This document shows positions 6,249-14,357 of a DNA stretch of 32,281 nucleotides, piece after piece. Location of the stretch: the IMG/VR virus record IMGVR_UViG_3300032011_000067, positions 1 through 32,281 of that record; one strand, 5' to 3'. The DNA comes from a virus. The notes below the pieces were generated by a model. It searched no databases, had not been told where the DNA came from, and worked only from the letters and a program-made list of their open reading frames with translations. The position numbers were made by a program, and so were the translations under genes. Position 1 is the first letter of the stretch. The number at the start of each line of letters is the position of its first letter.

Positions 6249-8419
6249 TGAAATATAAAGACAAGCCTTACTCCTCAAAGAAATACAAAGAACACGATTA
6301 CGTCTATGACCTTTTAACCAAGTCTCAAAGTGCTGACCAAGACATGAGAGATCAGGCTAGAGAGTGTGCATTGTTCTTGGATAAGAGAGATGGACAGTGG
6401 GAGCCTAAGTGGTTAAGTCAGGCAAAGAACGAGAAAAAGCCACGCTACACTTTTGATATGGTCAATCCTATTGTGGACCAAATTTGTTCAGAGATAACGC
6501 AGGCAGAGTTCGATGTAAAGATTGCGCCTGCTGGCGGTAGTGCTACTCAGTCCATAGCTAACACCTACGATGGAATCATACGCAACATAGAAACCATGAG
6601 TGATGCTTCAGATGTTTATGCAGAGTCAGCCAGAGGAATGGTAGTGGGCGGCTTTGATGCTTGGAGAGTTTCACAGAAATACATTGATGATGATTCTTTT
6701 GAGCAGGACTTGGTGATTGAAAAGATAGGCAATGCCATAGATAGAGTCTTCTTTGATCCAGCAGCCGAGAGACAAGATAAGTCTGATAGCCGTTATTGCT
6801 TTGTTCTACACGCCATAAGCAAAGAAGAGTACCAGCGCAGATGGCCTGATGGCTCAGAGGAAAGCGTATCGGAAGGCAGAGATGGTGATGCTTACTATGA
6901 TAAGGCTGAAGTCATTGTTATTGGTGAGTTTATCTATTGTGAAGAGTCCGACAAAGAGTTAGTCATGTTTGACAGTGGCGCTGTGCATGAGGCTGACAGC
7001 GAATTGAAGAAAGTGATTGATGATTTCAAAGCAATGGGAATCAATGAGATACAAAGAAGAAAGCGAGTTCACAAAACAATTTGCAGTAGATTCTTTGACG
7101 GAAAAGATTGGCTAGAAGATAAATCGGAAACAGTGTTTAGCAGAATGCCTGTTGTTCCTATCTATGCCAACTACAGAATAACTGAGAACAAGTCTATCTA
7201 TTGGGGTGTAGTAGAGAAGCTGCTTGACCCTCAAAGAGTGTTGAACTACTCAGTAAGCAGAGAGATTGAAGAGGGAGCCTTAGCACCTAGAGCCAAGTTT
7301 ATGATGACACCAGCTCAGGCTGCTGGGCATGAAGACACTCTGGCAACGCTCAACACTAACTCTGATCCGGTGCAGTTTTACAATGTTGATCCAGATGCTC
7401 CAAACCCTCCACAACAGGTAGGAGGCGCAGCAATTAATGCTGGACTTAGAACAATCTCTGAGTCGATGAGAGGAATGATTACTTACGCCTCTGGAATGTA
7501 TGCATCAAACATGGGAGAAAATGCAGGCCTACAAAGTGGTGTAGCTATTGAGCAATTACAAAACAAGGGTGACAACTCTACGCTCAAGTATTTCAGTGCC
7601 TTAGAGACAGGTATAAGAGCAACTGGCCGTGTATTGGTAGAGGCTATCCCAAAGGTATACAACACAGCAAGAACGGTTAGGATTCTTAAAGAAGATCAAA
7701 CCTATGATGTAGCTCCGATTAATACGCAACAGATTGACCAACAAACAGGACAAGTTGTAACTCTGAATGATCTCTCTGTAGGCGTTTACGATGTAAGTGT
7801 AAGAGCTGGAGCAAGCTTTAAGAACAGACAGAAAGAGACAATCGACACCATTATTGAGATAGCAAAGATTGATCCCACTATCTTGCAGATTGCTGGTGAT
7901 GTCCTATTGGATAATGTTTCTACTGCGTCAGCAAAACAAATCTCTGACAGAAAGAGAGAGCAGATGCTTTCTCAGGGAATGATACCTCAGTCTCAGATGA
8001 CGCAAGATGAGTTAGCGGCTATGGCTCAGGCTCAACAACAGCCACAAGAACCTGATCCAGCTTTTATGATAGCTCAGGCAGAAATGGGTAAGGCTCAGGC
8101 AGAGCAGTTAAGGGCGCAGATAGAAGGGCAGAAAGTCCAGAATGAAACTATGCGGATACAGCTTGAGGCTCAGAAGATGCAAAACACTTCTGTAGTTGAT
8201 CAGGCAAAGAGTCAGGTAGACATCTTTAATGCTCAGACTAGCAGGCTCAAGGTAGAGGTAGACGCTGAGAAGGCTGGAGCAGCTATAGACAACACTGATG
8301 TTAAGACTTTTGGTGAAGAGATAGACAACCAAAGAAAGATACAAGAGATGAATAACGAGAACCGAATGAGAAGCATGAGCACTCCAGACCTTATGAGAAT
8401 TGCTAATCGTGGACGATAA
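6248..8419 (+). CDS. Portal protein, P22 gp1-like
   Basis: This protein forms the dodecameric DNA entry/exit ring at one capsid vertex. Its length of 723 aa is nearly that of P22 gp1 (725 aa). The N-terminal part contains the WEPKWLSQAKNEKKPRYTFDMVNP segment, followed by a conserved portal core (YWGVVEKLLDPQRVLNYSVSREIE and SGVAIEQLQ). The C-terminus, from about residue 590, is Gln/Ala-rich and predicted coiled coil, as in the long helical barrel of P22 portals. The gene is translationally coupled to the terminase. A P22-type portal fits the gp4/gp10-like genes downstream. Confidence 0.92.
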   Translation: MKYKDKPYSSKKYKEHDYVYDLLTKSQSADQDMRDQARECALFLDKRDGQWEPKWLSQAKNEKKPRYTFDMVNPIVDQICSEITQAEFDVKIAPAGGSATQSIANTYDGIIRNIETMSDASDVYAESARGMVVGGFDAWRVSQKYIDDDSFEQDLVIEKIGNAIDRVFFDPAAERQDKSDSRYCFVLHAISKEEYQRRWPDGSEESVSEGRDGDAYYDKAEVIVIGEFIYCEESDKELVMFDSGAVHEADSELKKVIDDFKAMGINEIQRRKRVHKTICSRFFDGKDWLEDKSETVFSRMPVVPIYANYRITENKSIYWGVVEKLLDPQRVLNYSVSREIEEGALAPRAKFMMTPAQAAGHEDTLATLNTNSDPVQFYNVDPDAPNPPQQVGGAAINAGLRTISESMRGMITYASGMYASNMGENAGLQSGVAIEQLQNKGDNSTLKYFSALETGIRATGRVLVEAIPKVYNTARTVRILKEDQTYDVAPINTQQIDQQTGQVVTLNDLSVGVYDVSVRAGASFKNRQKETIDTIIEIAKIDPTILQIAGDVLLDNVSTASAKQISDRKREQMLSQGMIPQSQMTQDELAAMAQAQQQPQEPDPAFMIAQAEMGKAQAEQLRAQIEGQKVQNETMRIQLEAQKMQNTSVVDQAKSQVDIFNAQTSRLKVEVDAEKAGAAIDNTDVKTFGEEIDNQRKIQEMNNENRMRSMSTPDLMRIANRGR

Positions 8420-8996
8420 GTTAAAGCAATACCTTATTGATAGCGGAGAGTCTTTAATTAAGAAAGGCGCTGATGCTTTAGGTTTTGGTGATGAAAGACA
8501 GCTTGCTATATCTCAAGAGGCAGTAGAGCTTACTAATCAGATGGTAGATGCTGGTTTAATAGGAAAAAACTCTAGAGTTGAGTTGGTCCTGCCAAAAGAA
8601 GGCGAAATGAATAGGCAGAACACAGGAATAAGAGGCGATGAAGAGATATTCAACATAGTCAATCATGCGCTATTTTCTTATTACGCAGGACAGAATCCAT
8701 TAGCTGGTCTTGGCGCTCAGGCTAAGGAACACTTTCAAGCTATTAAGCAGAAGTCGCAAGGCAAAGACCCAAGAACAGAGTACCTTGATTACATCAACAA
8801 TGAGTTTGGGATAGAGCTTGCAAGACAGGGATTAAGTCCAGAAGAAGCTAAGGATGCAATTATGATGACTATTGCTAGTGGTGGCAGGAATAGAGAGTTG
8901 GGGGGCGTTCCTCAGTTTGTGATGGGAAGAGACACACTACAAAACATAAATGATGTACCAAAGTCTCGTTACCCTTGGTTTAACTACAATGAATGA
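8409..8996 (+). CDS. Hypothetical virion-region protein, about 195 aa
   Basis: The start is uncertain. GTG 8409 has a GAGA site about 10 bases upstream and overlaps the portal stop by 11 bp. An in-frame TTG at 8400 would add three residues. The protein is largely helical. An N-terminal segment, DSGESLIKKGADALGFGDERQ, is followed by a region with NPLAGLGAQAKEHFQAIKQ and then EYLDYINNEFGIELARQGLSPEEAK. It has no catalytic motif. It lies between portal and scaffold, where P22 has no extra gene. It is probably head- or ejection-related, but I do not recognise it. Confidence 0.7.
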   Translation: MDDKLKQYLIDSGESLIKKGADALGFGDERQLAISQEAVELTNQMVDAGLIGKNSRVELVLPKEGEMNRQNTGIRGDEEIFNIVNHALFSYYAGQNPLAGLGAQAKEHFQAIKQKSQGKDPRTEYLDYINNEFGIELARQGLSPEEAKDAIMMTIASGGRNRELGGVPQFVMGRDTLQNINDVPKSRYPWFNYNE

Positions 8997-9183
8997 GATC
9001 GCATCAGGACCAGTATCAGCAGTACCTTTAGTTTCAACTCATGTGAACAGAGAAACTAGGACAGAGGTAGTGCATGAGCCTGTTGTCAAGACAGTAGAAC
9101 AAGTGACCGTTATAGATACTTATGATTGGCGTGGTGCTAAAAGCTCTAGAGCCAGAGAATACACAGTTAACTATTTAGTTTAA
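8989..9183 (+). CDS. Hypothetical protein, about 64 aa
   Basis: The ATG at 8989 overlaps the previous stop by 8 bp. An upstream in-frame ATG at 8950 would give 77 aa but lies deep inside the previous gene, and neither has a strong ribosome-binding site. The protein is Val/Thr-rich and beta-like (TRTEVVHEPVVKTVEQVTVIDTYD), with a basic end before YTVNYLV. It has no known motif. It sits between two unknown virion-region genes and is probably coupled to them. The reality of the gene is supported by tight packing, not by homology I can name. Confidence 0.55.
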   Translation: MNEIASGPVSAVPLVSTHVNRETRTEVVHEPVVKTVEQVTVIDTYDWRGAKSSRAREYTVNYLV

Positions 9184-9193
9184 GGATTTAACA

Positions 9194-11671
9194 GTGGCTG
9201 AACCTGTTAGTGCATTAAGAGACTTAGATGAACTTTCTGGTTACACAGAGCAGAATCCATTGTCTGTTGGAGATGACCAGCAGAAAGCAATACAAGAGTT
9301 AGAACGTAGAGGTATTAAGGCTCCTGAACAACCAGAGTTTGGTTATGACTATGGTGGAGATAGAGGCGTAACAGATATTTTTATGCCTTTTCGTAGAGAA
9401 GTCATAAGACCAGAACAAACCATTCCTACAGGAAATATTTCTTTTGGTCCCAGAGGAAATATGCAGCAAGAAGTTAAGACGATACCAGCTCAGTACGGAG
9501 AGTCAGAGTTTGGTATGGAGTATATGCCTTTAGTAAGAGGCACTAAGTCAGCTCTTAACGCTGTAGGTGATTTTTTCTTTGGTGACGCTGGAGAACAAGC
9601 AGCCGTAACAAAGTCAGCTTTAAATATGGCAGAAGGCCTTGGTCAATACGCAACAGAGCAAGCAAAAGCTGCGGCATCCGGTGGAGAATACTACGACCCA
9701 GAACAACAAAGAATAGTTAGCTTTGATCCTACGTCAGTAATGATTGGCGGCAATCCAACAGCAGGACAAGCCGTTCTAGCCTCTGGGGTCAGACTACCCT
9801 CTGGCGGCAAGAAAAGAGCTTATGAACAATACGGTGGAACTTTAAATGACGCTAGAGAAAAGCTAGGTATTACGCAAGAAGGTACAGATGCTTGGCGTTC
9901 TACAAGAAAGGGATTCAAAAGCGAAATACCACAGGAAATAAGAGAGGCAGCTCAAAAAGTTTACGATGGTGATATGGACATACAAGAGTACAACAACATT
10001 GTACAAAGAGTATTGCCTCCAGAACCCATAGGCCAAGTATTAGAAGTTCCAAGCTATGAAGAGATAGCGATGGCTCTTGGCAAGGGAGAAAAAACAGGTG
10101 GAATAATTGGCGTTAACATAGCTCTGCCTGATGGAACTCCAGCATCATCAAGGCTTGATATTAATGCCTATCAAGATCAAGGCACTTGGGTAGCAACTGT
10201 GCATGACGCTGGTACTAGTGGCACTGTTTTAGGTTATGGGCCTACTGCTGTTCTTAACAATGTTTCTTTTAATTCTAAGCCTAACGTAGCTCTAGATATT
10301 GCTAGGGGCGCAAAAACTAAATCCACAATAGGAAGAGTGGAAGGCGCTTGGGAAAATCGTGATCCCAAAGTTGTTGAGCAGCAAGTTAGAGACATATTAA
10401 ACGGAACAGCTCCTGATGCTGACCAATGGATAGAAGTTGGAATGAATCCAGCAAGAGGAAGCGGTTTTTACGATAAGAAAAACGGTCAGCGTCTTGGAGA
10501 GGCAGAGCAAATTTTACAGATAGGTCCGGTTGTTCTAGCCAAAAGAGCTACAAGAATTGAATTAGATGATCCTAGAAACCTACTAACAACTAGAGGAAAG
10601 CCAAAACTAAACGATCAAGGCGAACAAATGTTTTTTGCTGGTGACAATAGAGTAGCTGGCTCTGGTGCTATTAGTGCGTTAAGGGAACAATTCAATATAA
10701 GTGATGAAGGTTTTGATCCTAGATTTGATAAAAGAATTCAAGAACAAGACAGAATATTAAATACAGAGCTAGTCTACGATAACAGGAATTTTGAAAAACC
10801 AGAATTAAGTATTTTTGATTTTGAGGGAAGACCTTTTGCTTTAACTATGTCTGACAGGACTAAGGCAGGATCACAGTTAAGAGGTGTTGAAGGTATTCAG
10901 TATGATATACCTATAGACTTGCAAGGCGGTCAAGACTTTATGTTTGCAAACCCTTTAGGTAGGGAGGGACAGGTTTGGGCGCAAGATCAAGGTGCAACTA
11001 GCGGTTACTTAAACGCTTTAAAACTAGGAGGAAGGCCTTTTAATAATGATGAAGTTTTAATGCTTCCGTATAGGATGGCTCCTACTGGCGGTGATTTTGC
11101 AACCATGACAGGAGAAGTTATGGTTACTCATGCAAGACACGCTGTACCAAAAACCATGAAAACAAAAGCAGATAGAAAGATAAGAGAATTTTATCCAAGC
11201 TGGAAAGGTATTGATGATCCAGAAAGCATAAAGCAAATAAGCGAGATGTCTGGTGATCCAAGAAAGAAATTATTAAATGTATTAGATATAGGTTTGCGTA
11301 ATGAAGGCGGGTTAGGCATTGGTCAGGCAAGACTAGCTGTTTCAGACAGAATGCAATTTAACGCTCCTGATATGGGTTTGCAGAATGTTGGTTTTCTTAA
11401 TCCTTTAGGCGGTAGGTTTGAAGTTTCTGGTCACAGAACATACGGACAAGGGTTGGCTGGAAGGGGAGGCGGTGTTTTAAGAGAACAAGATATTAATGCT
11501 TTTGAGCTGCTTCCTGAGTTTGCTCAACAAAGAGGATTTAATAGTGTTGACGATTTACTTAGGGCTGATCCTTCAACGATGGCAAAAGAACAATATACGC
11601 TTAGAAGACTAAAGCCTATGGGAACCATTACAGAAGATATTTTAAAAGGAATTGAGCAAAGACGAAATTAG
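9194..11671 (+). CDS. Large unknown protein between portal and scaffold, 825 aa
   Basis: A GTG start at 9194 follows an AAGGA site. No transmembrane segments or cysteine clusters are visible. The N-terminal region (1-220) has charged helices and a segment GDFFFGDAGEQAAVTKSALN that resembles internal/ejected virion proteins. The middle and C-terminal parts are mixed alpha/beta with many Gly and Asp. No polymerase, protease or lysozyme motif was recognised. Its size and place among head genes suggest an ejected or internal protein, or a polyvalent protein delivered with DNA. P22 has nothing of this size between portal and scaffold. Function unknown. Confidence 0.75.
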   Translation: MAEPVSALRDLDELSGYTEQNPLSVGDDQQKAIQELERRGIKAPEQPEFGYDYGGDRGVTDIFMPFRREVIRPEQTIPTGNISFGPRGNMQQEVKTIPAQYGESEFGMEYMPLVRGTKSALNAVGDFFFGDAGEQAAVTKSALNMAEGLGQYATEQAKAAASGGEYYDPEQQRIVSFDPTSVMIGGNPTAGQAVLASGVRLPSGGKKRAYEQYGGTLNDAREKLGITQEGTDAWRSTRKGFKSEIPQEIREAAQKVYDGDMDIQEYNNIVQRVLPPEPIGQVLEVPSYEEIAMALGKGEKTGGIIGVNIALPDGTPASSRLDINAYQDQGTWVATVHDAGTSGTVLGYGPTAVLNNVSFNSKPNVALDIARGAKTKSTIGRVEGAWENRDPKVVEQQVRDILNGTAPDADQWIEVGMNPARGSGFYDKKNGQRLGEAEQILQIGPVVLAKRATRIELDDPRNLLTTRGKPKLNDQGEQMFFAGDNRVAGSGAISALREQFNISDEGFDPRFDKRIQEQDRILNTELVYDNRNFEKPELSIFDFEGRPFALTMSDRTKAGSQLRGVEGIQYDIPIDLQGGQDFMFANPLGREGQVWAQDQGATSGYLNALKLGGRPFNNDEVLMLPYRMAPTGGDFATMTGEVMVTHARHAVPKTMKTKADRKIREFYPSWKGIDDPESIKQISEMSGDPRKKLLNVLDIGLRNEGGLGIGQARLAVSDRMQFNAPDMGLQNVGFLNPLGGRFEVSGHRTYGQGLAGRGGGVLREQDINAFELLPEFAQQRGFNSVDDLLRADPSTMAKEQYTLRRLKPMGTITEDILKGIEQRRN

Positions 11672-11679
11672 TTAAATAA

Positions 11680-11708
11680 TTATGCAAAACCACAATATGT
11701 GGTATAGT
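11680..11708 (+). promoter_or_regulatory. Promoter with operator-like palindrome upstream of scaffold
   Basis: A good -10, TATAGT, lies at 11703-11708, with only a weak -35 (TTATGC 11680-11685, 17-bp spacer). Between them is a perfect inverted repeat, ACCACA-ATA-TGTGGT, at 11689-11703 that touches the -10. A weak -35 with a palindrome in the spacer is typical of a regulated promoter. It stands in one of the very few gaps of the plus-strand gene array and would boost scaffold and coat transcription. Confidence 0.5.
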
Positions 11709-11786
11709 TAAAGTACAGCGAACTCCACGCTTTTTTGGAGGTGCGGAACGTCACCGTTCATTTGACGGCATTTACGGAAGGTTAAG
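11709..11786 (+). promoter_or_regulatory. Structured 5' leader of the scaffold-coat transcript
   Basis: The leader can form CTCC 11723-11726 / GGAG 11737-11740 around a T-run. It can also form one of three exclusive pairings: GAACG 11746-11750 / CGTTC 11755-11759 with a 4-base loop; CGTCA 11749-11753 / TGACG 11763-11767; or CCGT 11754-11757 / ACGG 11765-11768. The GGAAGG ribosome-binding site (about 11775-11780) lies just downstream. In P22 the scaffold is known to regulate its own synthesis after transcription, so a switchable leader here would make sense, but that is inference. Confidence 0.4.
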
Positions 11787-12602
11787 ATGCTACCAGAAGA
11801 TGATCTTGATGAGGCTACAGACATTACGTTTGAGCTTGAAGAGACAGAAGCTGAAGGTCAGGTAACTGACTCCGAATCATCCACGGATACTGAGGAAGCT
11901 CAGGAAAAATCTACTAAACCTGTTTTTGACGAGGCTCAACAAGATGCCTTTGATAAGGCTATAGGCAAGAAGGTCTACCAAATTTCTGAAAAGGAAAGGG
12001 AGATCCAAGGCCTAAATGCCAGAATCAAAGCTCTTGAAGATAGCGCCCCTAAAGAACAGAGGCCTGTTATACCGCCAACGCCTGACCCTTATCAGTTAAG
12101 CGATCAGGAGTTCAGGAGAAAGGCTAGTGAGCGTGATCAGGCAATAGCAAGACAAGCTGCTTATGATTCTCAGCAAGAGTCGTTACAACAACAACAATTG
12201 CTGGCTCAGAAGCAGGAGCAAGAACAGTATGTAGCTAAACAGAACGAGAAGATTAACTCTTATTCTAAAAAAGCTGCTGCTTTGGGTATAACGCCAGAGG
12301 AATTGCAAGTTGCGGGTAACACTGTAGCTGGCTTTGGTGTATCGCAAGACCTTGTTGACCATATTTTAGAGGACGACATGGGACCAGCGATCACAATGTA
12401 CCTCAGTAAGAATGCTGTTGAACTAGACAACATTCGCAACATGACCCCAATGCAGGCTGCGATTAGGATAGAGAATGAAATTCGGGCTGAAGCTGCAAAA
12501 CTTAAACCTAAAGTAAGTGCGGCTCCTCCTCCGGTTGATACGCCACAGGGTGCTGGTTCAGCGCCTAAAGCTAGAGGCCCAGCAGGAGCAACCTTTGAAT
12601 GA
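11787..12602 (+). CDS. Scaffolding protein
   Basis: This 271-aa protein is placed immediately upstream of the coat gene, the conserved scaffold position. The first 45 residues are extremely acidic with Ser/Thr. A long Gln/Glu/Lys-rich helical region follows (about 55-170, including a Gln run near 133-150). A compact helical segment follows (ITPEELQVAGN...), and then a Pro/Ala-rich tail ending GPAGATFE. High charge and low complexity match internal scaffolds (P22 gp8 is 303 aa). The C-terminal GATFE motif recurs in three small neighbouring proteins, which may indicate shared coat docking. ATG 11787 has a GGAAGG site. Confidence 0.8.
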   Translation: MLPEDDLDEATDITFELEETEAEGQVTDSESSTDTEEAQEKSTKPVFDEAQQDAFDKAIGKKVYQISEKEREIQGLNARIKALEDSAPKEQRPVIPPTPDPYQLSDQEFRRKASERDQAIARQAAYDSQQESLQQQQLLAQKQEQEQYVAKQNEKINSYSKKAAALGITPEELQVAGNTVAGFGVSQDLVDHILEDDMGPAITMYLSKNAVELDNIRNMTPMQAAIRIENEIRAEAAKLKPKVSAAPPPVDTPQGAGSAPKARGPAGATFE

Positions 12603-12615
12603 ATGAGGTGGCCCA

Positions 12616-13884
12616 ATGGCTAATAATTTGTCGAGTAATATTACTCGAAAAGTGGCAAGAGTATTTTTAGATGCTTTTGAAGCTTCTCGTGTAGTTACTA
12701 AAACTATTGACACTCAGCTCTTGAGTGGCAAGTTCAACCCTTCCACTGGTAGTAATGTAGACTTCAAACGTCCTCATGACTACAACTCAATTCGTACAGC
12801 AGGCGGTGACATATCTGGCGCAGCTAAGTCTGACATCATTGCAGGCAAGGCAACTGGTACGGTTCAGAACTACTTCACTGTTTCCACTTCTTGGAGCAAC
12901 ATTGAAGAAGCTCTTGAGCTTGACCAGCTAGATGCAATCTTAGCTCCTGCTGCTAGACGTATTGTTACTGATCTGGAAACAGACCTTAGTGGATACATGA
13001 TGAAAAACGCTTCACTACGTTATGGTAGTCACGGTGTCTTTGCTGATGCTTGGACTGACATAGCTGGTGCTGGAGCTTTGTTAGATAGCGTAGGCGTACC
13101 AGCATCTGCTGATAAGTTCTATGTTATGAATCCTTTCACAGCTACTAAGCTTGCAAGCGTTCAGAATGGCCTAAGTGCCTCTGATAGCTTGGTTCGTACA
13201 GCTTGGGAAAACTCTCAAATCTCTGCCAACTTTGGTGGACTTAGAGCGTTAACTTCTCAAAGCTTAAACACTTTTACCTCTGGCACAGGCGCTGACAGAG
13301 CTGGTACGTTGAGTGCTGCTCCTGATGCAACTTATGTCACAGCAAAAGACACTATGACTCAAACCCTAGCGGTAACAGCTCTACAAGCCAATATGGTTGT
13401 TAAGGCTGGAGACATGGTTAAGATTGCTGACGTTAATCGTTTAAATCTTGATAGCAAGACTGCGATGATTAATGAGAGTGGTGCTGCTGTAGAGTGGACA
13501 GGTGTTGTTACTGCTGACGTTACGCTTAGTGGTGCTGGTGCTGGTAACCTAGTTGTTGCTGGTCCTGCTATCTATGAGGCTAACGGACAGTACAATACTG
13601 TAGACGCTGCTCCTGCTAACGGAGCTGTTGTTACTGTACTTAGCGCATCTGCAACTATGTATCAGCCAAACTTGTTCTACATGAAGCAAGCTTTTGGTAT
13701 GGGTACTGTTAAGTTGCCTAAACTGTATTCAACCGACACTATTGCTACTACATCTGATGGTATGTCTATTAGGGTTAGTAAGTATGCTGACGGTGATGCC
13801 AACACCCAGAAGATTCGTTTTGACTTGTTGCCAGCTTATGCAACATTCAATCCGTTTATGGCTGGTCACGGCTTCGGAGTATAG
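12616..13884 (+). CDS. Major capsid (coat) protein, P22 gp5-like
   Basis: This is the structural shell protein, 422 aa against 430 in P22. The N-terminal region (NITRKVARVFLDAFEASRVV) and following beta-rich segments fit the P22-coat branch of the HK97 fold. Residues about 250-330 hold a beta-rich segment with VVKAGDMVKIADVNRLN, comparable to the P22 inserted I-domain (KRGDKISFAGV...). It has the strong ribosome-binding site GAGGTGG 14 bp after the scaffold stop. Its Ala codons are often GCT and its Gly codons GGT, as expected of a highly expressed gene. A stable UUCG hairpin follows it. Confidence 0.92.
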   Translation: MANNLSSNITRKVARVFLDAFEASRVVTKTIDTQLLSGKFNPSTGSNVDFKRPHDYNSIRTAGGDISGAAKSDIIAGKATGTVQNYFTVSTSWSNIEEALELDQLDAILAPAARRIVTDLETDLSGYMMKNASLRYGSHGVFADAWTDIAGAGALLDSVGVPASADKFYVMNPFTATKLASVQNGLSASDSLVRTAWENSQISANFGGLRALTSQSLNTFTSGTGADRAGTLSAAPDATYVTAKDTMTQTLAVTALQANMVVKAGDMVKIADVNRLNLDSKTAMINESGAAVEWTGVVTADVTLSGAGAGNLVVAGPAIYEANGQYNTVDAAPANGAVVTVLSASATMYQPNLFYMKQAFGMGTVKLPKLYSTDTIATTSDGMSIRVSKYADGDANTQKIRFDLLPAYATFNPFMAGHGFGV

Positions 13885-13903
13885 AGTTCCTCCTTGGGAT
13901 GAC

Positions 13904-13919
13904 GGGAGCTTCGGCTCCC
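13904..13919 (+). terminator. GGGAGC-UUCG-GCUCCC hairpin after the coat gene
   Basis: A perfect 6-bp GC-rich stem closes the extra-stable C(UUCG)G tetraloop 20 bp after the coat stop. No U-tract follows, so it is a poor intrinsic terminator. It may instead protect the 3' end of coat mRNA or attenuate downstream expression. The hairpin is certain from sequence; its effect is inferred. Confidence 0.6.
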
Positions 13920-13947
13920 AGAATCTCTACTCAAATAGGATATTAAT

Positions 13948-14190
13948 ATGCCAAATGTAGGTGGAAAAAAGTTTCCTTATACTCCCGCTGGTAAAGCTGC
14001 GGCTTCTGCTGAAAAAAAGAAAGAAGCGAAAGCAAGGTTAAGTGAGTCAGATATAAAATTAATGGAATCACTTAAAAATAAAGGAAATTTAACTGAGTCA
14101 GATTTACAAATGATGAAACAAGTTCTTTCTAATAGTAAACCACCTAGAAAACCGAGAAAGAAAATAAACGCTGGAGCTAAGTTTGAATAA
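13948..14190 (+). CDS. Small basic head-region protein, 80 aa, C-terminal GAKFE motif
   Basis: The ATG at 13948 follows an AGGAT site. The sequence begins MPNVGGKKFPYTPAGKAAA, a start typical of small phage proteins located after coat genes. The middle holds an internal near-duplication (LSESDIKLMESL, then LTESDLQMMKQV), followed by a Pro/Lys/Arg-rich region. It ends NAGAKFE, a variant of the motif found at the end of the scaffold. The net charge is strongly positive. It may bind DNA or the capsid interior. Function unknown. Confidence 0.75.
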   Translation: MPNVGGKKFPYTPAGKAAASAEKKKEAKARLSESDIKLMESLKNKGNLTESDLQMMKQVLSNSKPPRKPRKKINAGAKFE

Positions 14191-14357
14191 TGGCGGGACT
14201 ATACGAGAACATACATAAAAAAAGAAAGCGTATCAAAAGACAAAAAGCTGCTGGTAAAACTCCAGAACGTATGAGACGAGTTGGCTCTGCTGGTGCTCCT
14301 ACAGCTAAAGCTTTTAAGAAAAGTGCTAAAACTGCTAAAGGAGCGACATACGAATAA
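14190..14357 (+). CDS. Small basic head-region protein, 55 aa, C-terminal GATYE motif
   Basis: The frame starts at the ATG overlapping the previous stop (TAATG, 14188-14192) and ends at a TAA overlapping the next ATG. The 55 residues are extremely basic (KKRKRIKRQK near the start, ERMRR at 26-30) and contain GSAGAPTAKAF and SAKTAK before ending KGATYE. This resembles a family of tiny phage proteins (ENI..KR.RI...GS.GAPTA.AF..AAKTA) found next to coat or tail-adaptor genes. It is probably a virion or assembly component. The role is not known. Confidence 0.78.
   Translation: MAGLYENIHKKRKRIKRQKAAGKTPERMRRVGSAGAPTAKAFKKSAKTAKGATYE

Noticed and set aside
13694-13960. Alternative frame at the end of the coat gene, possible frameshift extension
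   Set aside because: No slippery sequence was seen near the join, the frame runs through the UUCG hairpin, and coat length already matches the P22 type.
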